Under the pieces are notes generated by a model. It was not told where the DNA came from, did not search any database, and worked only from the letters and a program-made list of their open reading frames with translations. A stretch of 64,000 nucleotides of DNA, taken from assembly GCA_963565915.1 (NCBI GenBank), contig OY751491.1:4030001-4094000 (forward strand), given 5' to 3'. The position numbers and the translations under genes were made by a program. This DNA comes from Entoloma clypeatum. Its lineage: Eukaryota > Basidiomycota > Agaricomycetes > Agaricales > Entolomataceae. Below are positions 20,656-30,698 of the stretch, one piece after another (position 1 is the first letter of the stretch; every line of letters starts with the position of its first letter).

Positions 20656-22134
20656 GTAACTGCTATAACTGTGGTGGACAGGGGCATTTTGCCCGAGATT
20701 GCAGGCAACCGCAGTGCAGGGTACAAGTGGCAATGATTGAACAAATTGATGAGCACGAGGAGGAAGAAATTCTGAGACAGATAACGGCAAGGCGTCAAGT
20801 GCGTCAAGCCATGAATGGACAAATGGGTGTGAATAGCATGCCTGCGCTGAATCCCAATGGACAGGCTGCAGCGCAGCAGGGTTTTGTAAACGTCAACCAG
20901 TAATTCCCCCGCTGGCTCTGACAAATCAATATGAACAATTGCCTATAGACTCTTACATACATAAAGACACTGTAAATTCTTGGTTTCAAAAGCTTACAGA
21001 CACAGCAGTTACATACAATAAAATACTATTGAACAAACCCAGGGGGGTGAAAATTCAAAAAAATAACACAGATGAATTGGACTTAGATACACTTGTAAAT
21101 TATATCATGGGGGAGCCCTCGGCAATGAGGGTTGGTTTGTCCCCTATGGATGAATGCTTAATTCCCTGTTGTGAAGAATCAGATAATTTAACTAGGCAAA
21201 CGGACTCTATGGGGGAACCATCTTTTATTCGATCTGCTTTTTTGGAAAAGGAGCTTATGATAAAAATCATGCTGGAAACATTGCAAGACAAACATACCTT
21301 TGATGTTGATGCATTATTGGACTCAGGGGCGACAGGGATGTTCATTGATCTGGACTTCGCCAAAAGAAACAATATTAAATTAAGGGAACTACCTTTTCCC
21401 ATTCAGGTCTACAATGTTGATGGCATGCTTAACCAAGGAGGTTCGATCACACATGAAGCAGTCATGGCTATGCAGTATAAAGGACACGTGGAGATAGCAG
21501 TGTTTGAAGCATGCAACCTAGGGAAAGCTAAAATTATTGTTGGACATACCTGGCTAAAACACCATAATCCAGAAATCAATTGGGAAAAAGGGGAAATTAA
21601 ACTATCAAGATGTCCAGAAGAATATGACATGCATAGAACATGTTATCTAAATAAACAGCAAGAACCAGATGGGGTGGAAGAATTGAAGAAGTAGTAGAAG
21701 GAAATGAAGAAGAAATAGAGGAGGAAGTAATCCACATGCTCAGGGCAGCTAAAGGAGAAACCTCAGATGAAACGCCGGCGGAACAGGTAGTCCCCTGGAA
21801 ATATCACAAATATCTATCAGTCTTTGAAAAGAAAGCGTCGGAGAGGTTACCAGTCCAGAAACCATGGGATCACGCCATAGACCTAAAGCCAGATTTCGTA
21901 CCAAAAAAGGCCAAAGTCTATCCCTTGTCACCAGATGAAAGGAAAGAAGTATCTGAGTTTGTAAATGACCAATTACGTAAAGAATATATTCAACCTACCA
22001 AACTTTGCCAGTATTCTTTATACCCAAAAAAGATGGAAAGAAACAAATGGTACAGGATTACCAACACATCAATAGCTGGACTGTCTGAAATAATTATCCA
22101 CTCCCGTTGATTCCGGAATTGATTGATAAATTAA
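20656..22134 (+). pseudogene. GypA-old: end of gag, frameshift site, protease and start of reverse transcriptase
   Basis: It resumes in the zinc knuckle (NCYNCGGQGHFARDCRQ) and runs to the gag stop at 20902. The slippery GGGTTTT (20879-20885), 6-nt spacer and hairpin are the same as in GypA. Pol begins in the -1 frame, with the protease DSGATG near 21.32 kb and the segment FEACNLGKAKIIVGHTWLKH. A frame change near 21.68 kb and a short deletion near 22.0 kb follow. It is cut at 22134 by GypC (TSD ATTAA). Confidence 0.9.
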
Positions 22135-22847
22135 TGTTAAGTAGGTGAAAAGTCGGAGCTTCGTCGGAGTCCGTCGGAGGTCGGACGTAGGACTGAGACC
22201 GGAGCGGAACTCCGGAAATGCGGAGGAACGACGAAGGGGAGGGACGTGGCTTCAACGTATGTGTTGCGCCGCCGCTTGTTGGATAAGGTGTCCCAATTTC
22301 AGGAGGTCGGAGGAGAGGTTGGAGGTGCGGAGGTCGGAGGAAAGATCTCAGTGAGAGACACGTTGATGTGGAAATGGTCAGACGATGTCGGAGTTGTGAC
22401 TCGGACACAGTACTGAGCTCGTCGAAGGGTAACGATGGAGGAAGAGCAGTAGATGAGGATGTCGTCGGCGTATTGTACCACAGCGAGGATCTCTGGCATG
22501 AACGGGGAGTAGAGGAGTGAACTTTGTTGATATTCGAACTGAGGAACTACAGGTATGGTACGAGCTTAAATACCTAAATGATATTACTTTACGGAGATGG
22601 TCGGAGTAGGTCCGGAGTTGTGGCGTAAGTTGCCAGCGACTGTAACGAACATCAGAGATGTCAGTCAACGGACCATGCGGAAAAGGCGATGCATAAGTAA
22701 ACGGGAATATGAATATGAAATGCATAAGGGCATGGAGTTATGAATATGAAATGCACGATGGCAACATGCGGAGATGCGGAGGTAACGGATGTCTGGAATG
22801 TCGGAGGAATATCGGAGTGGATCGGAGATTCGGAGATGGATATAACA
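22135..22847 (-). repeat. GypC 3' LTR (left copy)
   Basis: 713 bp, TGTTAAG...ATAACA in plus-strand view. It is dense in GTCGG (CCGAC on the element's sense strand). Where it differs from the right copy, the change is mostly CG against TG or CA. Confidence 0.92.
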
Positions 22848-22966
22848 GTATTCCCCTCTTAGGTCTGACACCCATGGAAGACCGTGAGAAAATAAACAAG
22901 GTCATGTGGTCTCGGTTATTTAACGGAGATGAGCGGCCCAAGGGTTTTCTTCCAGTTACCACCAAC

Positions 22967-23632
22967 ATGCCCCAAGACTCAAACACACAACCCGTGTGCT
23001 CCAGCGCCAACCTCCACAACTCCGAAGAGGAGCTCCTGCGCCGTCTGGCGCAGGTACGCAAGGAGAAGGAGGAGGCAGAGGCAAGGAAGAAGGCGGAGGC
23101 CGAGAGGAGGGCGAGGGAGGCAGAGGCGAAGAAGAGGGCAGAGGCAGAGGCAGAGGCAGAGAAGAAGAGGGCGAAGAAGGCGGGGAAACAGAGGGCAGAG
23201 AGCGGAGCGGAGGAGTTGGAGATCTGGGGGGAGGCGTGTCAGGCCTGTGCGCAGGCGAAGGTGGAATGCAAGTGGGCATTGTGAGTACCCGCTTTTTTCA
23301 TCTTCTTTTTCTTACTGACAGTCTCCTTAGGCAGGGGAAGGGCACCACATGCCAGTGGTGTAAAGACGGCAAACGGGTTTGCCTGGAACCCGGCGAGACA
23401 AGGGCGAAGCGGAAACGGGGGAAGACAGAGGAGGCCCGAGCGGGGCGAAAAACTGCTGCGGCGCAGGGGTCGCGGAGGAGCTCCGGGGGCTCCGGGAGGC
23501 TCTGGAAGAGAGGGAGGAGCAGTCGGCGAGGGTCGGTTGGGCGCTGCTCCGGCAGCTTCAAATTATGAACAACCACCTCGCCTACCGGAACTTCCTGCTG
23601 GAGGCGGCGGCTCCGGAGTCGGAGACGGAGGT
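22967..23632 (+). pseudogene. Antisense coiled-coil Zn2Cys6 protein gene of GypC, frame-broken and 3'-truncated
   Basis: This gene runs opposite to GypC gag-pol. Exon 1, 22967-23280: MPQDSNTQ start, heptad-rich K/E/A coiled coil (LLRRLAQVRKEKEEAEARKK), ending with CQACAQAKVEC. Intron 23281-23330 (GTGAGT...TTAG). Exon 2 starts at 23331 with CQWCKDGKRVC and a basic KRKRGKTEEARAGRK tail. Spliced cysteine pattern: C-x2-C-x6-C-x10-C-x2-C-x6-C, that of Gal4-type binuclear zinc clusters. A frame change near 23.46 kb precedes the leucine-rich ELRGLREALEEREEQ segment. The end is lost where pol is fused on. A TATA-like TTATTTAA lies about 50 nt upstream of the ATG. Confidence 0.75.
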
Positions 23633-25993
23633 TATCGGAGTCGGGGACATAAATGCGACCACTATGACGGAGGAAACCGTTGGAGTCTACGGACCAGTGT
23701 GGTTTGGGCTCCTTGAGATGGTCGGCATAGATTGGGTCAGATGGGAGTGAGCGGAGGATGTCGGAGTGCAACTGTTCAATGTCCATTATGACTGTGGCAC
23801 GGAGAACAGGGGTGAACAACTCCGTAGCTCGGAGAGATGCGGACAGCTGTTCTTGGGAAAAGACTGGTCAGAAGTTGCTTGGATTTACCGACGCATAGTC
23901 GCTATTCCCCTCTTTGGGATAGACGTCCCATCGTCTAGTCAAAGAGTCCGGTTTGGTACCAAGACGTCCGGGGCGGAAGCAAATCAAGAGATTGAACTGA
24001 AAGAGGAACTCGGACCACCAGGCCTGTCGGCGGGTGAGAACCTTTGTAGTGGCGAAGTACTCCAGGTTCTTGTGGTCTGTGACAACGTCGATCGGAGCAG
24101 CGGAGCCTTCAAGGTAATGTCGCCATACCTTGAATGCTTCATGGATAGCAAGTAACTCCTTGTCGTGCATGTCGTAGTTGAGTTCCAGGGCGGTGAAGGT
24201 GCGGGAGTGGAACACTACTGGGTGTATCTCCTCGTCGGAGGTCTGGATGGACAAAATAGCACCAAGTGCGTAGTCGGAGGCGTCCGTCTCGATGATAATA
24301 GGTTGATCAGGAATCCAATGAGTGAGGACTGGTGCCTTGGTAAAAGCGAGCTTCAACTCGTTGAACGCACTCCGTGCGGAGTCGGAGAAACGGAACGGAG
24401 TACCCTTCTGGGTGAGTCGGGTGAGCGGAACAACGATGTCTGAATAACCGTGGATGAAACGTCGATAGAAATTCGCGAATCCAAGGAAAGACTGTACGTC
24501 CTTCACTTTTTGAGGTTCAGGCCACTCTTGAATGGTCTTCACCTTGGTTTCGGACATGCGGAGACCGGAGGGAGAAAGGATGAAACCAAGATATTTGACT
24601 GTGTCGACAGAAAATTCGCACTTGTCGGAGCGGACATAAAGTCTGTTCTTGCGGAGACGTCGGAGAACTTTCTTGACATCGTCAGGGTGCTTGGCGGGGT
24701 CGTTGGAGTAAATGAGAATGTCGTCGAGGTAGACCACCACTGTAACATCGAGGAGGTCACTGAAGATGTCATTCACAAATCGCTGAAAAGCAGCAGGGGC
24801 GTTGGATAGTCCAAAAGGCATAACAAGCCATTCAAACAATCCGTAACGAGTGCGGAAAGCGGTTTTCCATTCATCTCCGTCGGCAATGCAGACAAGATGA
24901 TATGCATGCCGGAGATCGAGAGTGGTATAAACACGCGCTTTTCCAGCAGTGGAAAGGAGGTCGGAGATGAGCGGAAGAGGGTATCGATCCTTCTTGGTAA
25001 CTTTGTTCAGGCCCCGATAGTCGACGCACAGGCGGAGGGAACCGTCCTTCTTTCGGACAAAGAGGACCGGAGCGCCGTGCGGAGAGCGAGAGGGGCGAAT
25101 GAAACCAATGGCCAAATGTTCGTCTATGAAGTTTCGCAGGGCAGATAGTTCGGATTGTGAAATGGTGTACATAGGGCCAATAGGGGGAGTCGATCTGTCT
25201 TCTAACTCGATGCGGAGGTCATACGGATGATGCAGAGCGAGGGTGTCTGCTTTTGTCTTGCTAAAAACATCGGCAAAATCGTGATATTCCTCTGGGATAT
25301 GGGAGAGGTCCGGAGGCTCCTCGGACATGGAAACGGATTGGGCGGAGATCGTGTGGTCGGAGAGGTGAATTCGGAAAGATTGGGCACAAATGCGGCTGCA
25401 TTTATCAATGCAATATTCGGAACAACGTCCGGAGTAGCAGCGGGTGTGCTGGAGTCGGAGGTCGGAGTATCAGGAGAGGTCTGCGGAGGTAGCGGAGCTG
25501 ACCTGGCAGAAGACGTCAAGGTCGGAGACTCCTTCAAGAGCTGTGGACGGAAAGTAATACTGCCCAATACCCAGTCAATCATAGGATTGTAGTGGGTGAG
25601 CCAGTTGTATCCAAGAACCATAGAACAGGAGGAATCGAGCGGAGTCACGTAGGCTGTAATGGCCATATATTCACCAGAGGCAAAGTATACAGGGAGATCA
25701 ACCGCCTGAGTAATGACGGAGTTGGACGTTCCGTCAAATAATTTAAGTTCGATCGGAGGTATGGAGGTGAAAAGGAGTTTATAGGATGAAGCATAACGGG
25801 AGTCAATAAAACAATGAGTAGAGCCGGAGCCCACAAGGGCAGCTATCGGAGAAGAATCGGAGATAAGTGGAGATGTAAGTCGGACACGGAGGGAATTGGG
25901 ATCGGAAAGAGCGGAAGCGTTGAGTAGAGCGGTAGTACGGATGGGTTCAACGCAGTCCTCAGGCCGTACAGAGTCCTGTGGACTGCCTGCTAA
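23632..25993 (-). pseudogene. GypC pol: protease, reverse transcriptase and RNase H; integrase deleted
   Basis: Read leftwards from the frameshift site: protease ([33 protein letters not shown]), reverse transcriptase ([24 protein letters not shown] near 24.74 kb), RNase H ([34 protein letters not shown]) and the start of the integrase zinc-finger region (GRIYVPDSDNLRLR). There the similarity to GypD stops, near 23.63 kb, and antisense-gene sequence follows. A frame change near 25.39 kb and a TGA after NPSNF (R in GypD) add to the damage. With no integrase it cannot insert by itself. Confidence 0.9.
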
Positions 25994-25999
25994 TTTTTT
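25952..25999 (-). promoter_or_regulatory. GypC -1 frameshift signal
   Basis: On the minus strand the last gag codons form A_AAA_AAT (plus-strand 25993-25999), a canonical slippery heptamer. The 6-nt spacer (TAGCAG, containing the gag stop) is followed by a hairpin at 25952-25986. Its arms are GCAGTCC+CAGG and CCTG+GGACTGC, 11 pairs with one A-A mismatch. The layout is the same as in GypD and GypA. Confidence 0.72.
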
Positions 26000-27152
26000 G
26001 TTTTGTCCGTGGTCTTGGCTTGGGCAGCGCGCGCCTTAGCCTTAGAGGCGGAGGACGAAGACTTCAGGCAATCTTTCGCGACGTGTCCAGCTTTGCCACA
26101 AAACATACAGAGGTTGTTGTCAAAACGGCGTTTGTGTTCCTCCGGAGTTAGCTTTCCATCTTTTCCGAGTTTGTCGGAGATGTCGGACTTGGGAGTGGAG
26201 GAAGGCTTTGACTGTTTGCCCTGGTTCTGTGTCTGCGGTTTGGCTTTGGAGTTTTTATCGGAGTTTGCGGAGGGGGTTTTAGCTTCGGATTTGTCAGATT
26301 TGGATGCGGACTTGTCGGAGCGGGACTTCTCGCGATGACGTTCCCAGTGGCGAGCATCAATAGTCTGTGCTACAGTAGCTCCCTAGGTGCTGGTAATGTG
26401 CTTGGCTTTGCTTGAGTCCCAAGGACATCTTTAATCCGCTCCGCCAACCCGGAGTAGTACCGGTGATGCAGGGCGGAGCTGTCCCAGTGCGTTTTGGCAG
26501 CAAGGCGTGTGAACTCGATATTATACTTGAGAATATATTGATTTTTGCGCATTTTGAGATTGTCCAAAGAGTCAGCAGCATCCGCAACGGGGTCAATGAC
26601 CCCGAATTCTGTGCGGAGCATGCGGAGGAATGCGGACCAATCTTCGTACCAGTCCAGGGGGTTGTCCAGGTCTGGTTCGATGATGAAATGCTCGAAATAA
26701 TCGAGAGCTGTGCCTCGGAGGAAAGAGATGGCGAGAGTGATTTTGGCAGAGTCATCGTCATACTCGGAGTTGTTGTGGAAGAACAATGTGCATTGGAGGA
26801 TGAACTGGTTCAGTTTCCGGGGATCGGAACCGTCGAAGGTGTCTGGATCCTTAGCCTTTTTGTGATGCTTGTGACTTTTGCTGCGTTTGAGTTCATTGGT
26901 CATTAAGAGGAAAGCATCCGCAAGGGCTTGTGGGCCGAAAATATTCTGAGGAGACGGGGGTGCGGATTCTATGGGGGAAGTGGGGATCGGGATATTATGC
27001 GGAGGTGTGATGGGCCGAAAACCCGGAGGTGTCAGAGTAGTCGGAGTTACAGGGGATAGTTCTGTTAAACATTGTTCGACATTTTGTAGAACTTGTTGCC
27101 TAGAAGTGCCAGCTTCTGCAGCTTTTGCTGTCTTGGTGTTTCGGAGTGCCAT
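25990..27152 (-). pseudogene. GypC Gag with CCHC knuckle, one frameshift
   Basis: Starts at the minus-strand ATG 27152 (MALRNTKTAKAAEAGTSRQQ). The Gag fold includes KDPDTFDGSDPRKLNQFILQ, FLRGTALDYFEHF and HHRYYSGLAERIKDVLG. After one frame change near 26.39 kb come a basic serine/lysine linker and the knuckle CMFCGKAGHVAKDC. It ends at the TAG at 25990-25992, next to the slippery site. It is very similar in order to GypD Gag. Confidence 0.88.
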
Positions 27153-27179
27153 GACTAGCAGGAATCCAAAAACGGTTTG

Positions 27180-27905
27180 AGTTCGAATATACTGTTAAGT
27201 AGGTGAAAAGTCGGAGCTTCGTCGGAGTCCGTCGGAGGTCGGACGTAGGACTGAGACCAGAGCGGAACTCCGGAAATGCAGAGGAACGATGAAGGGGAGG
27301 GACATGGCTTCAACGTATGTGTTGCACCGCTGTTTGTTGGATAAGGTGTCCCAATTTCAGGAGGTCGGAGGAGAGGTCGGAGGTGCAGAGGTCCTCGGAA
27401 AGATCTCAGTGAGAGACACATTGACGTGGAAATGGTCGGACGACGTCGGAGTTGTGACTCGGACACAGTACTGAGCTCGTCGAAGGGTAATGATGGAGGA
27501 AGAGCAGTAGATGAGGATGTCGTCGGCGTATTGTACCACAGCGAGGATCTCTGGCATGAACGGGGAGTAGAGGAGTGAACTTTGTTGATATTCGAACTGA
27601 GGAACTACAGGTATGGTACGAGCTTAAATACCTAAGTGAGATTACTTTATGGAGATGGTCGGAGTAGGTCCGGAGTTGTGGCGTAAGTTGCCAGCGACTG
27701 TAACGAACATCAGAGATGTCGGTCAACGGACCATGCGGAAAAGGCAATGCATAAGTAAATGGGAATATGAATATGAAATGCATAAAGGCATGGAGTTATG
27801 AATATGAAATGCACAATGGCAACGTGCGGAGATGCGGAGGTAACGGATGTCTGGAATGTTGGAGGAATATCGGAGTGGATCGGAGATTCGGAGATGGATA
27901 TAACA
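27180..27905 (-). repeat. GypC 5' LTR (right copy) with TATA box and self-priming pair
   Basis: The LTR is 27193-27905. On the minus strand TATTTAAG starts at 27630, and 32 nt later AGTTCGAATAT (27598-27588) marks the expected transcript start. Its complement ATATTCGAACT is at 27190-27180, 2 nt past the LTR end. GypD has T where GypC has C in this word, and the primer-binding site changes with it. Confidence 0.85.
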
Positions 27906-28513
27906 ATTAAAAGGAAAGAAAAGGTTCACCAAGATGGATCTCAGATGGGGGTACAACAATGTGTGCATCAAGGAAGGAGACAAGTGGAAGGCGGCATTCA
28001 CAACCCCAGATGGAGCCTTCAAACCAACAGTTATGTTCTTCAGATTAAATAATTCTCCAAGCACATTTCAAGCTATGATGAACAACATATTTAGAGATCT
28101 GATTGATCAAGGAGATGTAGTCATCTATATTGATGATGTATTGGTGGCGGCTGGGGGAGAGAAAGGACACAGTGAAATTGTGGAGGAAAGATTATGGGAA
28201 AACGACTTATTCTTAAAACCGGGAAAATGTTTCTTTGACAGAGATGAAATAGAGTTCTTAGGATTAATTATTGGAAAAGATGGAATTTACATGGACCCTT
28301 CAAAGGTAGACGCCATCCAACAGTGGCCCAGACCTATGAAGGTAAAAGAGGTGCAGTTGTTCCTAGGACTGGCCAACTTCTATTGGAGATTCATGAAGGA
28401 TTTCTCTAAGGTGGCAGGACCACTACATAAATTAACGAGAAAGGAAATAGTCTGGAATTGGAAAGAGGAACAGGAGGAAGCGTTTGACATGCTAAAGAAA
28501 TTATTTACGGAAG
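27906..28513 (+). pseudogene. GypA-old reverse transcriptase, last surviving piece
   Basis: It continues the reverse transcriptase interrupted by GypC: TKMDLRWGYNNV-like start, then YIDDVLVAAGGEKGHSE (YIDD box kept), FLGLIIGKDGIYMDPSKVDA and LANFYWRFMKDFSKVAGPL. It is open for about 200 codons and ends near 28513, where similarity to GypA stops and an inverted GypB fragment begins. A four-codon deletion follows the YIDD region. Confidence 0.92.
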
Positions 28514-28514
28514 T

Positions 28515-29646
28515 ACAGGTAAGGATTGAAAATGAGTCCCTGTTCTAGGCGTCTGTTCAATATCTGACTGCGCGGAGTCAAAAGTAAATTCGTCAGGGGA
28601 CTCGTCGGCAGAATCAGTGGCAAAATGTTCAGAGTATTTCCTCTGTAAGTCTCTAAGGAATCTCTGTTCCTGCGCGTCTGTTGGTCGCGAGAAGGGGTCA
28701 AGTCTCTCGTTTCGTGCCCAGTGGTTGTACTCGGTCTGTTGTTCTTTGGTGGTGAAGTGGGCATAGATCTGCTGCTTCGAGTAAGACGTGATGATGTGGC
28801 TCTGGGACGTCTCGATGTGAGCGTCCTAATCAATCTTCTGATAACTGTTGTCTGGGCACCGATAAACTCTCTGATCTCTGTGATCCAACCTGTCTGAGGT
28901 CCTTCTTGAACGCGAAAGCTTTCAAGTTCGTTCTGTTGGGCGTTGTAACACGCGATCTGGTGTTGCCAAGCAAGATGGATGCTCTCTGCTATCTCGCCGT
29001 GGGGGCGATGCTCGTCGTTGTCTAGTTCTTCGTCAAGCACCTGCTGTAGGATGCGACAGATCTCCGATTCAATGTACTGCTGGATGAGTGTAAAATTGAT
29101 ACTGTCTTGAGGACTTAGCTCCTCCTGTCGGGCTTCTGGTGTGCTGAATGGGTTACTGGTGAAGTCTTCAAAGAAGCGCGATGTCTTGACTCGTCTGGTA
29201 GTTGCTCTCTTCGCTCTGGGCGAACCTAACGAGATTTAGCAACTTGTTATGCTTAACAAACCGTTCCAAGGTTCGGGCAGAGTATGCAGGAAAGTGGAAA
29301 GGCGAAGAGCAAAGTGATTGCTAAATCTAAGGAATCTACTACAGTACACGAGGTTTATATAGGTACTGACTATAGGCGGTACCGGATGAGTCAGTACTGC
29401 GGAAGGCAGTGCGCATGAGTAAGGCGACTGCGGAAGGCTATGTACAGTGAGTAAGCTGACTGCAGAAAGCGAGTCAGTGCGGGAGCAAAGTATACTAAAG
29501 GGGATGACGAAGTAATGTAATGAGTCAGACTGGGAATCGAAGGTTGCGAAAGTAGACATTAGACATAGTGAGTTCGTAAGAGGGCGCCGAGTCGGGCCGA
29601 TAAGTAAAAGATATGACGTGGTCCTCATACCGTAGAGTCCGTAACA
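28515..29646 (-). mobile_element. Inverted 5' end of a GypB-family element (LTR 29245-29646 plus gag start)
   Basis: Reading leftwards: a 402-bp LTR (TGTTACGG...CATAACA), the TTGCTAAATCT self-priming site 2 nt past the LTR, and the first part of gag (VLDEELDNDEHRPHGE, IAESIHLAWQHQIACYN). It is nearly the same as 12418-13517 but inverted. It ends abruptly against GypA-old at 28514. The gag frame switch seen in GypB is present here too, so it predates the split of the two copies or is a family feature. Confidence 0.92.
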
Positions 29647-30640
29647 TCCCCATGCCCATTCCCATCACAGTCCACATCACTGCCAGAGTCATTCTGCTGG
29701 TTTTGGCTATTATCCTGGTCGTTGTAATCCTGGACTTGCACTGAAATAACCTAATGGGTACAAATGAGTGAGGTTGCTCATAGGAGCATGATAACAAACC
29801 TTTTTAGCTCGCTTCGATGCAGAATTTCCATGTTCTCCATGTTGGTCCTTGTAGCTGTTGACAGGGTCTTGATATATCATGTTGTGATCACCACCATTCG
29901 CCACATCATGAATATCACTGTTCAGTTTTCTATCCACATTATTCATCGGTATCTCTAAGCAAAGGCTAACCTATTGCATCCATTGACTGAAACTGCAATT
30001 GGGATAAGGAATTAGCATGAGGCAGATGAAATGAATGATTGTTGCCTCACACTTAGTTTTGTTCTGATGGAGGGCCGCGAGAGCTTGCTGTTCATCTTCA
30101 TCCAGAGATGCTTCATCAAAGACTGAAAACAAGTGATCAGGTATTTTGGTGTACCACTCTCGTTGTAAGATGTACATAAATCTTCCGTGTGGCCCAGAGC
30201 AGAGGGCTTCTGGATAACGCAGGGCTTAGAGATAGGTTGATCTGTACCATGCCTGTCATTGTCCACATCACTGTCAGGAACAATTTCATCCTCATCATGT
30301 CGATGTTTCGTTCCTGCGCCGCGACAGTGGCCTCTGGTGGGGATGCCTGGTAGTTTGTTTTTGCATGAGACTGACAATCAAGGCTGAATAGAACATACCT
30401 GATGCTACATTCGAGACATGGGCACTGGCCCTGGAGATTCCAACATCACCTTGAAATCTGTCGTGAGAACAAAATTGGGTGGTTTGACCAGAATGTCCTT
30501 GCACCGTGGCCGTGATAGCACATGGGAGTGGTTGACCATCTTGCCTGTTCTCGTGAAAGCCAAAGCGAGAAGTTGCATCTCCATTCGTAAGCCGAGGTTT
30601 TACAGTGTTCATGATGGGAGTTGCCACAAGAGCTGAGGCT
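29647..30640 (-). other. Unidentified, possibly intron-containing gene remnant
   Basis: Minus-strand frames give protein-like pieces: QPISKPCVIQKPSALGHTED (near 30.2 kb), ILQREWYTKIPDHLFSVFDE and EDEQQALAALHQNKTK (30.05-30.18 kb), and an acidic D/N/Q stretch near 29.7 kb. GT...AG pairs of about 50-60 nt separate some of them, for example 30052 down to about 29995. No domain is recognised, and no complete frame can be assembled. It may be a host gene broken by the surrounding insertions. Confidence 0.25.
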
Positions 30641-30698
30641 TCAGGTGCTATGCCAACTCCCAGATTACAGCACTTTCATGCTATGATACTATAGGACT

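Larger units (their letters stand above)
22135..27905 (-). mobile_element. GypC: gypsy element lacking integrase, with an antisense Zn2Cys6 gene
   Basis: A 5,771-bp element on the minus strand with 713-bp LTRs (22135-22847, 27193-27905) and TSD ATTAA (22130-22134, 27906-27910). Gag and pol are read leftwards. Between pol and the left-hand (3') LTR sits a gene on the plus strand. The integrase and chromodomain have been deleted, which joins pol directly to the end of the antisense gene. The two LTRs differ at many CpG positions, so the insertion is older than GypA or GypD. It sits inside GypA-old reverse transcriptase. Confidence 0.93.
4594..28513 (+). mobile_element. GypA-old: aged Ty3/gypsy element broken into pieces by three nested insertions
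   Basis: Pieces of one element occur in order: 5' LTR 4594-4859, leader and start of gag 4860-5481, gag 11632-12417, end of gag and start of pol 20656-22134, reverse transcriptase 27906-28513. The gaps are filled by GypA (5482-11631, TSD TGAAC), GypB (12418-20655, TSD GTAAC) and GypC (22135-27905, TSD ATTAA). Each TSD rejoins the interrupted frame when the insert is removed. The piece ends abruptly near 28513 against an inverted GypB fragment, so RNase H, integrase and the 3' LTR are lost. Confidence 0.9.

Noticed and set aside
24165..25592. Several plus-strand open frames across GypC pol
   Set aside because: They are reverse-strand shadows of the minus-strand reverse transcriptase and protease, which carry all family motifs.
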